Assembly (NCBI GenBank): GCA_963770915.1
Contig: CAVYRG010000001.1
Coordinates: 2,170,001 to 2,234,000 of the forward strand
DNA length: 64,000 nt
DNA from: PALSA-270 sp963770915
GTDB taxonomy: Bacteria; Acidobacteriota; Terriglobia; Terriglobales; Acidobacteriaceae
Direction: 5' to 3'
In this document: piece after piece, positions 40,725-49,563 of the stretch
How the letters are laid out: each line of letters starts with the position of its first letter
Position numbering within the stretch: the stretch's first letter is position 1
The notes under the pieces: generated by a model
The model's input: the letters and a program-made list of their open reading frames with translations, nothing else
Told to the model about the DNA's origin: nothing
Database searches by the model: none
Translations under genes and position numbers: made by a program

Positions 40725-42335
40725 ATGTCTGAAACTGCCGAAGCCTCCGTCGCCGCCGATCTGAATCACGACACGCACTCCGATCCCGGAGTCGAGGTCT
40801 ATGCCGTCTACGGCGCCGAGCCGGAAATCCAGGCTTACGCCATGGCCAAGTATTCGCGCTCCGCTCTCTCGATGAAGGAGTCGCTCAAGGAGATCAGCCA
40901 GCAAAAAGCGGAGAAGTTTCTCAATACATTTTATTTCCAGTACGGACACCGATCCATCGCGGACCTGGCGCACATTGCGCTGGCGATTGAACGGCTTTCC
41001 ATTCTGGCGGCGATCGCGGTAGCCGACGAAACCCGCTGGGACGGCCAGGAGCGCTCCACCCGCTATCAGGATTTCAAACAAGCCCGCTATTTCACGCCTG
41101 ATTTCGGCGAAGCCCGCGTGGAAGGCGAGCCGCCCGCCGCTCTCGCCCGAGACGTCTACCGCGAGGCGATAGAGGATCTTTTCGCCCAGTACGAATCGCT
41201 CTCCCAGCGGATGTTTCGCTACTTGTGCGACATTACCGCCAAGCCCGAGGAGATGAAGCAGGAAACCTACGACCGCACGCTGCGGGCGCGGGCTTTTGAC
41301 TACTCGCGCTATCTGCTGCCGCTCGCGGTCAACACTTCGCTGGGCGAGATCGTCAACGCGCGCACGCTGGAAATGCAGATCAGCCATCTGCTCTCGCACC
41401 CGCACCGCGAGGTCCGCCACCTGGGAGAGTTGCTGAAAAACGCGGCCACCTCACCCGCCTACAACGTGAATCAGGAGGCGTTGCAGGAACTGGTCAGCCA
41501 GATTCGCGCTGTTTCGCCTGAGCTTGGCGAGCGAGCCGGGCAGGAATTGCTGCGCGAGGTGCGAGTCGCGCCCACGCTGGTGAAGTATGCCGACCCCAAT
41601 CCCTACGAAATTGAGACTCGCCGCGAATTGCACCAAGTCGCTGCCGAGTTGATGGGAGACCTGCCCGTCGCCGCTGCGCCGGTGGTCGATTTGCTGGATG
41701 ACGACGAGCCGTTAGAAGTGGAACTGGCCGCGACGCTCATCTACGAACATTGCCACTATCCCTACCGCCAGATTCTGATGGCGATCCAAGCCGTGGGAGA
41801 CGCCATCCGGCGCGAGATCATCGACATGGGCCTGCGCCACCGCGGGCGCCACGACGAACTGCTGCGCGCCTTCCGCGCCGGGCAGCAGTTCCGCTTCGAC
41901 ATCCTGATGGATATCGGCGGCTTCCGCGACATGCACCGCCATCGCCGCTGTATTCAGATTGGGCAGGAGTTCACGACGCAACACGGCTATGAAACTCCAC
42001 AAGAACTGGAATCCGCAGGCGCGCGCGGGGATTACGACGCAGTCATGCAGCGAACAGCCGCTGCCATCGAGAAGCTGGCGAATTGCCGTATTCCCGAAGC
42101 GGAAGAAAATTCGCAGTACGCAATCCCGCTGGGATTCCGCAAGCGCACGCTGTTCAAAATGGATTTCGCCGAGGTGGTCTACATTACGGAACTGCGCAGC
42201 GGCCCGGCGGGCCACTTCTCGTATCGTAATGTGGCGTATGGGATGTACGAGGCCGTGGCGAAGAAGTATCCAGCGCTGGCGAAATATTTGCGGGTCACGG
42301 ATGTGCGGGAACCGGTGGATTTGCTGAAGAGATGA
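40725..42335 (+). CDS. thyX: Two-domain FAD-dependent thymidylate synthase (ThyX-like)
   Basis: ThyX methylates dUMP to dTMP with methylene-THF and FADH2. The 536-aa product is about twice the usual 220-260 aa and contains two ThyX-like halves. The normal signature is RHRxxSxNExSxRY. The first half keeps only its end (QERSTRY, residues 108-114) with DET in place of RHR. The second half keeps RHR (405-407, in DMHRHRRCIQIGQEF) but has lost the NExSxRY part. Large ThyX proteins of this type occur in some phyla; whether they are active is not shown by sequence. The ATG at 40725 with GAGGTG upstream is preferred over GTG 40713. It is convergent with purM. Confidence 0.8.
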   Translation: MSETAEASVAADLNHDTHSDPGVEVYAVYGAEPEIQAYAMAKYSRSALSMKESLKEISQQKAEKFLNTFYFQYGHRSIADLAHIALAIERLSILAAIAVADETRWDGQERSTRYQDFKQARYFTPDFGEARVEGEPPAALARDVYREAIEDLFAQYESLSQRMFRYLCDITAKPEEMKQETYDRTLRARAFDYSRYLLPLAVNTSLGEIVNARTLEMQISHLLSHPHREVRHLGELLKNAATSPAYNVNQEALQELVSQIRAVSPELGERAGQELLREVRVAPTLVKYADPNPYEIETRRELHQVAAELMGDLPVAAAPVVDLLDDDEPLEVELAATLIYEHCHYPYRQILMAIQAVGDAIRREIIDMGLRHRGRHDELLRAFRAGQQFRFDILMDIGGFRDMHRHRRCIQIGQEFTTQHGYETPQELESAGARGDYDAVMQRTAAAIEKLANCRIPEAEENSQYAIPLGFRKRTLFKMDFAEVVYITELRSGPAGHFSYRNVAYGMYEAVAKKYPALAKYLRVTDVREPVDLLKR

Positions 42336-42385
42336 GATCGGTTTCCTGGGTTCGCGTTTAACCTAGGGTTAGGAACTTAGTGATT

Positions 42386-42469
42386 CTTCGTGTCCTTTGT
42401 GGTTCTTGCCGCTCGTTTGCTTCACCCGTGAAGTTGCACCAACACCCAATAACCACGAGCGGCACGAAG
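42386..42469. repeat. Inverted-repeat cluster between convergent thyX and purM
   Basis: A 10-bp arm TGCCGCTCGT (42407-42416) pairs with ACGAGCGGCA (42455-42464). Inside is the small palindrome TTCAC-CC-GTGAA (42421-42432). An alternative arm CTTCGTG (42386-42392) pairs with CACGAAG (42463-42469). No T-run is present. It could act as a bidirectional transcript 3'-end structure or be a dispersed repeat. Confidence 0.5.
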
Positions 42470-42483
42470 GATCGCGAAGTTTC

Positions 42484-43557
42484 TTACGTATATATCACCT
42501 TTCTCTCGCCCTTAACGATCCTGCCCACGGTGTAAGCCTTCTCCCCCGCCCGTTCCAGCACCGTTTGGGCTTTTTTGAATTTCTTCGAGGGGACGACGAC
42601 CAGCATCCCCAACCCCATATTGAAGGTGCGGAACATTTCGTCCTGGGGAATGTTGCCGAGCTGCTGCAGATGCTCAAAGATCGGCGGCACCTGCCAGGAA
42701 CTAGTCTCGATTACCGCCGCCACCCCCCGCGGCAACACACGCGGAAGATTTTCCGTGATGCCGCCACCGGTGATGTGCGCCAGCGCAGCAACGCATTCGC
42801 CCGCAATCAGCTTGCGCACCACGGGCCAGTAGCTTTTGTGGGTGCGTAGCAGCTCGTTGCCGACTTTGCCCTTGAGTTCGTTCACGTAGCTGTCGGCGGT
42901 GTAGTGGGCAATTTCAAACAGCAGCTTGCGCGCGAGGGAATATCCGTTGGTGTGCAGGCCATTCGAAGGCAGGCCGAGGATCACGTCGCCGGGCTCGACC
43001 GTTTTCCCGGTAATGATGCGGTCGCGCTCGACCACTCCAACGATGAACCCCGCCAGGTCGTACTCGCCGTCCGGATAAAACCCCGGCATCTCGGCGGTTT
43101 CGCCGCCGATCAGAGCGCAGCCGTTATGCTTGCAGGCCGTTGAGACGCCTTCCACCACCTGCTCAGCGATCTCCGGATGGAGTTTGCCGGCGGCCAGATA
43201 ATCCATAAAGAAGAGGGGCGTAGCGCCTTGCACCGCGATGTCGTTGACGCAGTGATTTACGAGGTCGGCCCCGACCGTGGTGTGGACGTTCATCGCGAAG
43301 GCGATTTTCAGCTTGGTGCCTACGCCATCCACGCTCGAGACCAGAACCGGGTCCTGGTATTTCTGCTTGTCGAGCGCGAACAACGCCCCGAAGCCTCCCA
43401 CCTCGCCTAAAACGCCGCGGGTGAAGGTCTTGTGCGCCAGATACTTGATCCGTTTCTTGGTGCGGTTGCCGCGTTCAAGATCGACGCCAGCGTCGGCGTA
43501 GGTGATGGGGGCATTTTCGTGAATATCTTGTGCCACAGAAATTAGTCCGTGTTTCAA
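42484..43557 (-). CDS. purM: Phosphoribosylformylglycinamidine cyclo-ligase PurM
   Basis: AIR synthetase, the fifth step of purine synthesis. The 357-aa protein shows ITYADAGVDLERGN, the ATP-site DGVGTKLKIA, HCVNDIAVQGATPLFFMDYLA, LIGGETAEMPGFY, GLPSNGLHTNGYSLAR, HITGGGITENLPRVLP and MGLGMLVVV, all standard. The frame starts at a TTG (43557); a GTG at 43536 (VAQDIHEN) is an alternative. purL, purF and others are not in the window. Confidence 0.95.
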   Translation of the reverse strand: MKHGLISVAQDIHENAPITYADAGVDLERGNRTKKRIKYLAHKTFTRGVLGEVGGFGALFALDKQKYQDPVLVSSVDGVGTKLKIAFAMNVHTTVGADLVNHCVNDIAVQGATPLFFMDYLAAGKLHPEIAEQVVEGVSTACKHNGCALIGGETAEMPGFYPDGEYDLAGFIVGVVERDRIITGKTVEPGDVILGLPSNGLHTNGYSLARKLLFEIAHYTADSYVNELKGKVGNELLRTHKSYWPVVRKLIAGECVAALAHITGGGITENLPRVLPRGVAAVIETSSWQVPPIFEHLQQLGNIPQDEMFRTFNMGLGMLVVVPSKKFKKAQTVLERAGEKAYTVGRIVKGERKVIYT

Positions 43558-43743
43558 AAGCTGTGGGGAAGCCGCTGGGTGACCGCCTGACTAGAAGAAA
43601 CGCTCAGCGCGGCACATTGTAGCACGGTTGCCAGGCGTGGCTGTTCTCTGGGCGTTTACGTCACGCGGATCGCACAAGAGACACTAACACCTGTTCACGG
43701 GAATAAACGGCTCCGCGCCATGGAGATTGCTGATGCTCCCTTG

Positions 43744-43911
43744 CTAGTGAGTGACGTAGGCCGAGAAGTAGTAGGCCAGTACTCCTAGCAATGCCAAGCC
43801 TGAGATCCCGTAAATCGTCAGGACCCAGGTGCCACGGCCTTCCTTATGGGCCGCACCAGCTTGCGAATCGGTTGTGGAAAGAGAGGAATTACTTAGGGCC
43901 CGATGATCCAT
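43744..43911 (-). CDS. Small single-pass membrane protein (55 aa)
   Basis: A 55-aa frame starts at ATG 43911, preceded by a perfect AGGAGG five bases upstream, and ends at TAG (43744-43746). The first 28 residues are polar with Ser/Gly/Ala (MDHRALSNSSLSTTDSQ). Residues 29-52 (TWVLTIYGISGLALLGVLAYYFSA) form one clear membrane helix, leaving a short AYVTH tail. It is not recognised. The strong ribosome site and typical single-pass layout support a real gene. It is divergent from recA, whose start is 303 bp away. Confidence 0.72.
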   Translation of the reverse strand: MDHRALSNSSLSTTDSQAGAAHKEGRGTWVLTIYGISGLALLGVLAYYFSAYVTH

Positions 43912-44214
43912 GCAGACCTCCTAGTCCGTGGACATCGTGGCGCGACAGGCGTCACGCTTCTTGCCGACTTGGGCAAGAATTTTGGGATTGTACTACGGCT
44001 GATGGCGCCTGAAACAAGGAAAAAATGCGGGGTTCATGACGTATTTCCCAAGGCAGGAAAGGGTAATCAGGCTGGGATCGCTTCACTAGATTCGTCTTTT
44101 ATTCGCCGTCGTGATATTCTTTCCACAGGTTTTGTGACGAATGACCTTACGTCCCCATGTTTCCACAGTGTAGGCTACGTGGGTTCTCAAACTTCCTGCA
44201 TAGGAGCTGCCATC
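43912..44214. other. Intergenic region upstream of recA
   Basis: About 300 bp upstream of recA and of the divergent small membrane gene. The recA frame is open through this region but shows no RecA similarity and no ribosome site. A 7-bp inverted repeat ATTCGTC (44090-44096) / GACGAAT (44136-44142) flanks a TATTCT candidate -10 box (44115-44120). It may take part in SOS control but does not match a LexA box I can name. AGGAG at 44202-44206 is the recA ribosome site. Confidence 0.5.
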
Positions 44215-45345
44215 ATGGCCGATGAACGGACAAAAGCAATTGATCTGGCTTTCGCGCAAATCGAAAAACAGTTTGGCAAGGGCTCGATCATGCGCCTGGG
44301 TTCGAAGGAAGCCATCGTTCCCATCTCAGTAATTCCCACCGGAGCTATCTCCTTCGACGCTGCTTTGGGCGTGGGCGGCTTCCCGCGCGGCCGCGTGGTG
44401 GAAGTGTTCGGGCCGGAATCATCCGGCAAGACCACAATCACGCTGCAAGTAATCGCCGAGGCGCAAAAAATGGGTGGCATGGCGGCGTTTGTGGACGCCG
44501 AGCACGCGCTCGATCCTGGCTACGCCAAGAAACTGGGCGTGGACGTGGATAACCTCTTGGTGTCGCAACCCGACTACGGCGAGCAGGCATTGGAAATCAC
44601 CGAGGCTCTGGTGCGCTCCGGCGCAATCGATGTACTGGTGGTCGATTCAGTCGCCGCGCTCGTCCCCAAGGCTGAACTCGACGGCGAAATGGGCGACAGC
44701 CACATGGGCCTGCAGGCTCGGCTGATGTCGCAGGCGCTGCGCAAGCTCACGGGCACAGTCTCCAAGTCGCGCACCTGCCTGATTTTCATCAACCAGATTC
44801 GCGAAAAGATTGGCGTGATGTTCGGCAACCCCGAAACAACCACCGGCGGGCGCGCCCTGAAGTTCTACTCTTCGGTGCGCATCGATATCCGCCGCATTGC
44901 CGCGATTAAAGACGGCGATGTCGTCACCGGTTCGAGGACCAAAATTAAGGTCGTGAAGAACAAAGTCGCTGCGCCCTTCCGCGAAGCCGAGTTCGACATC
45001 ATGTATGGCGAGGGCATTTCCCGCGAAGGCGATCTGCTTGACTTGGCGGTCAACCAGAACATCTTGGAGAAATCCGGCTCCTGGTTCAGCTATAAGGGAG
45101 AGCGGATCGGCCAGGGCCGCGAAAACGCCCGCCAGTTCCTCAAAGACAATAAAGACGTCTTCGCCAAGTTGGAAGCCGAGGTCCGGAAAGCGCTGGGATT
45201 GATCCCGGCCACGGCCCAGCCGGTAGCGGCCGCGGCGCAAGCGGTTCCGGCGGTCCAGGGCGCCCCCCAAGGACAAAGCGCGCGCGTGACCACCATGCCC
45301 AGCGCGCCCGCGGAACCGGCAAAGGTGCCGGCGGCAAGAAGGTAG
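44215..45345 (+). CDS. recA: Recombinase RecA
   Basis: RecA mediates homologous recombination and SOS induction as an ATP-dependent filament on single-stranded DNA. The 376-aa protein has the Walker A GPESSGKTT (66-73 region), the Walker B-like VLVVDSVAALVPKAE, the loop L1 HMGLQARLMSQALRKL, L2 IGVMFGNPETTTGG and the C-terminal domain. The tail is Ala/Pro/Gln rich and ends basic (KVPAARR) rather than acidic as in E. coli RecA, which could change its self-regulation. The start at 44215 has a good AGGAG; the upstream open frame is not RecA. Confidence 0.97.
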   Translation: MADERTKAIDLAFAQIEKQFGKGSIMRLGSKEAIVPISVIPTGAISFDAALGVGGFPRGRVVEVFGPESSGKTTITLQVIAEAQKMGGMAAFVDAEHALDPGYAKKLGVDVDNLLVSQPDYGEQALEITEALVRSGAIDVLVVDSVAALVPKAELDGEMGDSHMGLQARLMSQALRKLTGTVSKSRTCLIFINQIREKIGVMFGNPETTTGGRALKFYSSVRIDIRRIAAIKDGDVVTGSRTKIKVVKNKVAAPFREAEFDIMYGEGISREGDLLDLAVNQNILEKSGSWFSYKGERIGQGRENARQFLKDNKDVFAKLEAEVRKALGLIPATAQPVAAAAQAVPAVQGAPQGQSARVTTMPSAPAEPAKVPAARR

Positions 45346-45393
45346 TCATCGAGCGACTCGAACCGAAATCAGCGCTTCGAGCCGATATCAAAG

Positions 45394-45430
45394 CCCCGCC
45401 CCAATCGCACAGAACGCGACTCGGGCGGGG
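45394..45430 (-). terminator. GC-rich hairpin between convergent recA and the phosphatase-like gene
   Basis: CCCCGCCC (45394-45401) pairs perfectly with GGGCGGGG (45423-45430), leaving a 21-nt loop. It lies 49 bp after recA and 22 bp after the convergent gene. On the minus strand it is followed by CTTTGATA, a weak T-run, so a bidirectional terminator is plausible. Confidence 0.42.
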
Positions 45431-45451
45431 TATCCGTAGGGATTGTCGCAA

Positions 45452-46762
45452 CTAGTCTTCCCCGCCATTCCAGTAGTCACCGAAAACGGGCCGCATCGAG
45501 TGTTTGGATACGTAGTCCGCCACCTCTCTGCCGAGGGTATTTCCGCGAACGCAGGACGTCCGGAAATGGATGCCACCGAACACCCGCGCATCCGCGATTT
45601 CCGCCACCGCGCTCGAGAAACTCGAAAATGAGCGCGTGCCCGAGCGAACATCCGAAGTGACCGTAAATGCGGTGTTGTCTCCAAACGCGGCGGAGAGGAC
45701 GAACGCCGCCGAACCGCTCATGCAGGCGTGGGCGGACGGGTATTCCGGGTGCGCGGGAGTACCGCCCTTGGTGGAGTCCAGCCACGGCTCCCAGGTGGGA
45801 TCGGCGTCGCCAGGCGCAACACCCGCCCGGATCGCGGTGATCGGCCGCCAGAAGACATAGCGGTATTTGCTATCCCAGCAGGCGATGGAGGCGTCGGCCA
45901 TCGTGAGATTCAGCAAGCTGAACAGCCGCGCGTTCTCCGTCAGCCTGGGGCCGCGATCTGCCACAATCTGGGCCGCGATGCGGTTCCAGTAGAGTGGCGT
46001 ATTGCCCGCCCAGAAAAGCGCGAGTTCGGATTGGTCCGCGGTGCGCCCCGATCCCGAAAGACTGCCCATAATTTTCACTTCGTTAACATCCGTTGCATAT
46101 TCGGGACTGTCGAGGGCAAGCGGAGGCGGCAGGCGAAACTGGGACGGGCGCCGCAAGACCCACGGCGTCATAGTGGCGTACTGGGGGCCGGCTCCAGGGG
46201 CATTCGCCGGAGGCGTCGGCCGCCAAACCCCCACCGCAGCCGCGGTATCCTCAATCCCGAGGACGCCGACAAAAGGCGGCGGGGTGGGCGCGTTGCCATC
46301 GGCCAGCCTCAAGGTCCAGATATTGTCGGCGACCGTTTGCCCCCACGCCACGCCCGCGGAGACCGCTCGCGACTGTTCGGCAAGAGGCAAGGCGGCGAGC
46401 GATGAACTTCGCCGGGCGGCTAGGATCGCGCTCTGTGCCGGGTAGGCGTGAAGCAGGATCGCATACGCCGCCTGGATCGCAGCGGCGTCACGCGAGGCAT
46501 GGCGTGGGCCATCCGGATGCACATATAGTGGTTGAAAACGTGGTTCGATACCGTTAACCGCGTCGAAGACCGAGGCCGATACCAGCGCCGCGACCCGCGT
46601 GGTGACGAGCGAACTTGAGCCGCCGGCTAGCACCGTGTCGTTCATGATCCCGATCCATTCCAGTACCGGGTCTGGCGCGGCGGCCGCGGCCTGGCTGGGC
46701 ACTGCCGTTACACAGGTCAGAAGCAGACCGCACAGAGATAAGATCGCAAGGTTTCTTTTCAT
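45452..46762 (-). CDS. Secreted vanadium-dependent haloperoxidase/PAP2-like protein
   Basis: A 436-aa protein with a signal peptide (LAILSLCGLLLTCVTAVPSQA). The vanadate/phosphate pocket of the haloperoxidase-PAP2 fold is recognisable: a K and R in KYRYVFWRP, HPEYPSAHA and RVFGGIHFRTSCVRGNTLG. The usual PSGH is PSAH here, and the region after GIHF is less usual. This could be an apo-phosphatase or a haloperoxidase-like enzyme. A strong GGAGGAGGGG ribosome site precedes ATG 46762. It is convergent with recA. Confidence 0.8.
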   Translation of the reverse strand: MKRNLAILSLCGLLLTCVTAVPSQAAAAAPDPVLEWIGIMNDTVLAGGSSSLVTTRVAALVSASVFDAVNGIEPRFQPLYVHPDGPRHASRDAAAIQAAYAILLHAYPAQSAILAARRSSSLAALPLAEQSRAVSAGVAWGQTVADNIWTLRLADGNAPTPPPFVGVLGIEDTAAAVGVWRPTPPANAPGAGPQYATMTPWVLRRPSQFRLPPPLALDSPEYATDVNEVKIMGSLSGSGRTADQSELALFWAGNTPLYWNRIAAQIVADRGPRLTENARLFSLLNLTMADASIACWDSKYRYVFWRPITAIRAGVAPGDADPTWEPWLDSTKGGTPAHPEYPSAHACMSGSAAFVLSAAFGDNTAFTVTSDVRSGTRSFSSFSSAVAEIADARVFGGIHFRTSCVRGNTLGREVADYVSKHSMRPVFGDYWNGGED

Positions 46763-46963
46763 GCTAACCCCTCCTCCAAGGGGTTGGGCGAATATGGGGC
46801 CGGCTTGGCGAAGCGTCAATGGACTGCGGATGAACTGGCTCCGGATTATTTCCGGATAGATAAATTGATGAGACAGAATGGCTTGCTGTCTTCATAGTCC
46901 TAGGATGGATTGCGAGGGGGGCAATTCCAGCTTATAGTAGGTTCCCCACTGAGGGAGGCAGAC

Positions 46964-48877
46964 GTGGCTACCAATGCTCAAACCTCCAGTCGGCGCCGCT
47001 TTGACGCCTTCGAGATCGACCTTTTCTCCGGAGAAGTCTGGAAGCACGGCGTCCGAGTCCGGCTGCAGGAGCAGCCTTACCAGATACTGCGGGTGTTGCT
47101 CGAGCGAGCCGGCGAGATCGTTACGCGGGAGGAACTGAAACAGACTCTTTGGCCGGGCGATACTTTCGTGGATTTTGACGATGGTTTGAACACCGCCGTC
47201 AAGAAAATCCGCGACTTGCTGGGGGATTCAGCCGAACGGCCGCGCTACATTGAAACCATTCCGCGGCGCGGTTACCGCTTCCTGGCCCCGGTCGGGTTTT
47301 CATTCCCGAACAAAACCGCGGCGACCTCGCCCCCTGCCAAGCCGTCGCTTGTAACACCTCGGGTTGAAGCAGCGCCCTGGCAAAGGAAAGCTATCCGGCG
47401 TGCGGTTTATGCGGCGGCGGCAGTGCTCGCGCTGGTCGCGGTCCTTGTGGCCGCCGATGTTGGCGGCTGGCGCAGCAGTCTTTCCGGACGCGTCACCGCA
47501 CCCCGCATTGAATCAGTGGCTGTGCTGCCGTTGGCAAATCTTTCCCACGATCCCGACCAGGAGTACTTTGCCGACGGCATGACGGAGGAGTTGATTACCA
47601 CCCTGACCAAAATCAGCAATCTGAGCGTGATCTCCTGGACCTCAGTTCGCGGCTACAAGAACACCGCCAAGACGTTGCCGGAAATCGCCAAAGAGCTGAA
47701 CACGGACGGTGTGATTGACGGGTCCGTGGAGCGTTCCGGTGACCGGGTAAAAATCACCATACGGTTGATTCAGATGCCCAGCGGTCACAACTTGTGGGCG
47801 GAGAGTTACGATCGCGAGTTGCGCGACATTTTGAGCCTTCAAGAAGAAGCGGCCGGCACCATCGCCCGCCAGGTTCAAGTTGTGCTAACGCCCCAGGACC
47901 GCGTGCGCCTCTCGGGAGCCCGCCCGGTCGACCCGGAGGCTTATTTGCTATACACGCAGGGACGCGCATCCTTGCAACGCTGGACAAAGGATTCATGGCA
48001 GTCGGCCCGCAGCAGTTTCCACCAGGCGATTGAGAAAGACCCTAACTACGCTGCGGCGTACGCCGGCCTGGCGGAGACATATCTCACAGGGGATAGCCTT
48101 GACCCCAAGGTCAGCATTCCGCTCGCCCGAGCCGCCGCGGCGAAAGCGCTTGCGTTGGACGATACGGTAAGCGACGCCCATGTGGCCGTCGCCCAGATCA
48201 AGTACATGCAGGATTTGGACTGGACAGGATCAGAAAAAGAATTCAAACGCGCGATCGAGCTGAACCCCGGAGATATGCTGGCCCACCATCTGTACTCTCA
48301 CCTGCTGGAGGCGATGGGGCGAAACGAGGAATCCATGCGAGAAAGCGAACTCTATGTCCGCTTGGACCCGGTGTCGCCCGCCGCCTACGATCATCTCGGG
48401 TTTCAGTATCTGGCCGATGGGCAGTACGAATCGGCAGTTTTGGCGTACCGAAAGACCTCGCTGCTCGACCCCACCTGGGAGTCGTCACATTGGTGGCTGG
48501 GTGAATCCTATCGTCATGTGGGAATGTCCGAGGAAGCATTGGCCGAATACGAACGATCCATGATTGTGGACAAGACCAGCCCACAACTTGTGAGAACTCT
48601 GCACAGAGCATTCAAAAGAGGGGGATGGAAAGCTTATTGGCGAGAGACTTTGAGCTGGCAGCTGAAAAAGGCCAGCCACGAGTATGTTTCTCCATACATA
48701 ATCGCGGACTACTACGCACTCTTGGGCGACAAATCGAATGCATTTCTCTTCCTGGATAAAGCGTATACAGATCAGGACGATAATTTGACCTTCCTCAAGA
48801 ATGACCACAATCTCGATCTGCTACATGCGGACCCACGGTACGCTGCTCTGGTCCGGAAGATTGGCTTGACGATATAG
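46964..48877 (+). CDS. CadC-like membrane regulator with winged helix, FlgO/TolB-like domain and TPRs
   Basis: A 637-aa one-component transmembrane regulator. Residues 10-108 are an OmpR-type winged helix (FDAFEIDLFSGEVWKHGVRVRLQEQPYQILRVLLER... GYRFLAPV). About 145-165 is the membrane segment (VYAAAAVLALVAVLVAADV). About 180-310 is a FlgO/TolB-N-like periplasmic domain (SVAVLPLANLSHDPDQEYFADGMTEELITTLTKI ... GVIDGSVERSGDRVKITIRLIQM). Then come TPRs to about 600. The GTG at 46964 with GGAGG is preferred over the ATG at 46910. This architecture is a common acidobacterial regulator type; target unknown. Confidence 0.88.
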   Translation: MATNAQTSSRRRFDAFEIDLFSGEVWKHGVRVRLQEQPYQILRVLLERAGEIVTREELKQTLWPGDTFVDFDDGLNTAVKKIRDLLGDSAERPRYIETIPRRGYRFLAPVGFSFPNKTAATSPPAKPSLVTPRVEAAPWQRKAIRRAVYAAAAVLALVAVLVAADVGGWRSSLSGRVTAPRIESVAVLPLANLSHDPDQEYFADGMTEELITTLTKISNLSVISWTSVRGYKNTAKTLPEIAKELNTDGVIDGSVERSGDRVKITIRLIQMPSGHNLWAESYDRELRDILSLQEEAAGTIARQVQVVLTPQDRVRLSGARPVDPEAYLLYTQGRASLQRWTKDSWQSARSSFHQAIEKDPNYAAAYAGLAETYLTGDSLDPKVSIPLARAAAAKALALDDTVSDAHVAVAQIKYMQDLDWTGSEKEFKRAIELNPGDMLAHHLYSHLLEAMGRNEESMRESELYVRLDPVSPAAYDHLGFQYLADGQYESAVLAYRKTSLLDPTWESSHWWLGESYRHVGMSEEALAEYERSMIVDKTSPQLVRTLHRAFKRGGWKAYWRETLSWQLKKASHEYVSPYIIADYYALLGDKSNAFLFLDKAYTDQDDNLTFLKNDHNLDLLHADPRYAALVRKIGLTI

Positions 48878-49029
48878 TTCAAAACGGCTCGTCCTTCGCT
48901 CGGAAGCTTGGAGTCGATGCGGCGGGCCCGGCTGCGATTTGCGCGGCTGCCGTGTCCCGTTTGCCATCCCTCTCCCTCGCCGCATAGAATCTTCTTTCGC
49001 CCTGCTGTGCCCGGCCTCAGCGAGGAAAT

Positions 49030-49563
49030 TTGAACAAGGTCATCGCCATCTATCCCGGTTCGTTCGATCCGCCGACGAACGGTCACCTGGATTTGATCCA
49101 GCGCGGCAGCCAGATTTTCGACGAATTGATCGTCGCGATCCTGCGCAACGCTGAGAAAGAACCGCTGTTCAGCCTCGCGGAGCGGCTGCGGATGCTTGAG
49201 GAGCTTACCCGCGAGTTCGGCAACGTGCGCGTCGACACTTTCGATGGCTTAACGGTGGACTACGCCACCCGGGTAAAGGCCAAAGCGATTTTGCGCGGCA
49301 TTCGCGCCATTAGCGATTATGAGTACGAGTTGCAGATGGCGCTGATGAACCGCAAGCTGCATCCCGAACTGGAAACGGTGTTCATGATGCCGGCGGGCAA
49401 GTATTCTTATTTGAGTTCGCGTCTGGTGCGCGAGGTGGCGCAACTGGGCGGTTCGATCAAGGATTTAGTGCCGGAGATGGTAGAACAGAGACTCAAGCAA
49501 AAACTAGCTCCGGCCACTCCACTTCAGCACGGCAGAAAAGCGAAGGCAGGAAAACGCGTATGA
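49030..49563 (+). CDS. coaD: Phosphopantetheine adenylyltransferase CoaD
   Basis: CoaD makes dephospho-CoA from phosphopantetheine and ATP. The 177-aa nucleotidyltransferase has YPGSFDPPTNGHLDLI, AILRNAEKEPLF, the AKAILRGIRAISDYEYELQMALMNRKL segment and YLSSRLVREVAQLGGSI. The start is TTG at 49030 with a GAGG site. A C-terminal basic tail is extra. The last 4 bp overlap the ATG of the aminotransferase (ATGA), which suggests translational coupling. coaE, the next CoA step, is at 987. Confidence 0.95.
   Translation: MNKVIAIYPGSFDPPTNGHLDLIQRGSQIFDELIVAILRNAEKEPLFSLAERLRMLEELTREFGNVRVDTFDGLTVDYATRVKAKAILRGIRAISDYEYELQMALMNRKLHPELETVFMMPAGKYSYLSSRLVREVAQLGGSIKDLVPEMVEQRLKQKLAPATPLQHGRKAKAGKRV

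Noticed and set aside
43903..44214. N-terminal extension of recA by 104 residues
   Set aside because: The stretch has no RecA similarity; a good ribosome site precedes the ATG at 44215, and it would cover the divergent small gene's ribosome site.
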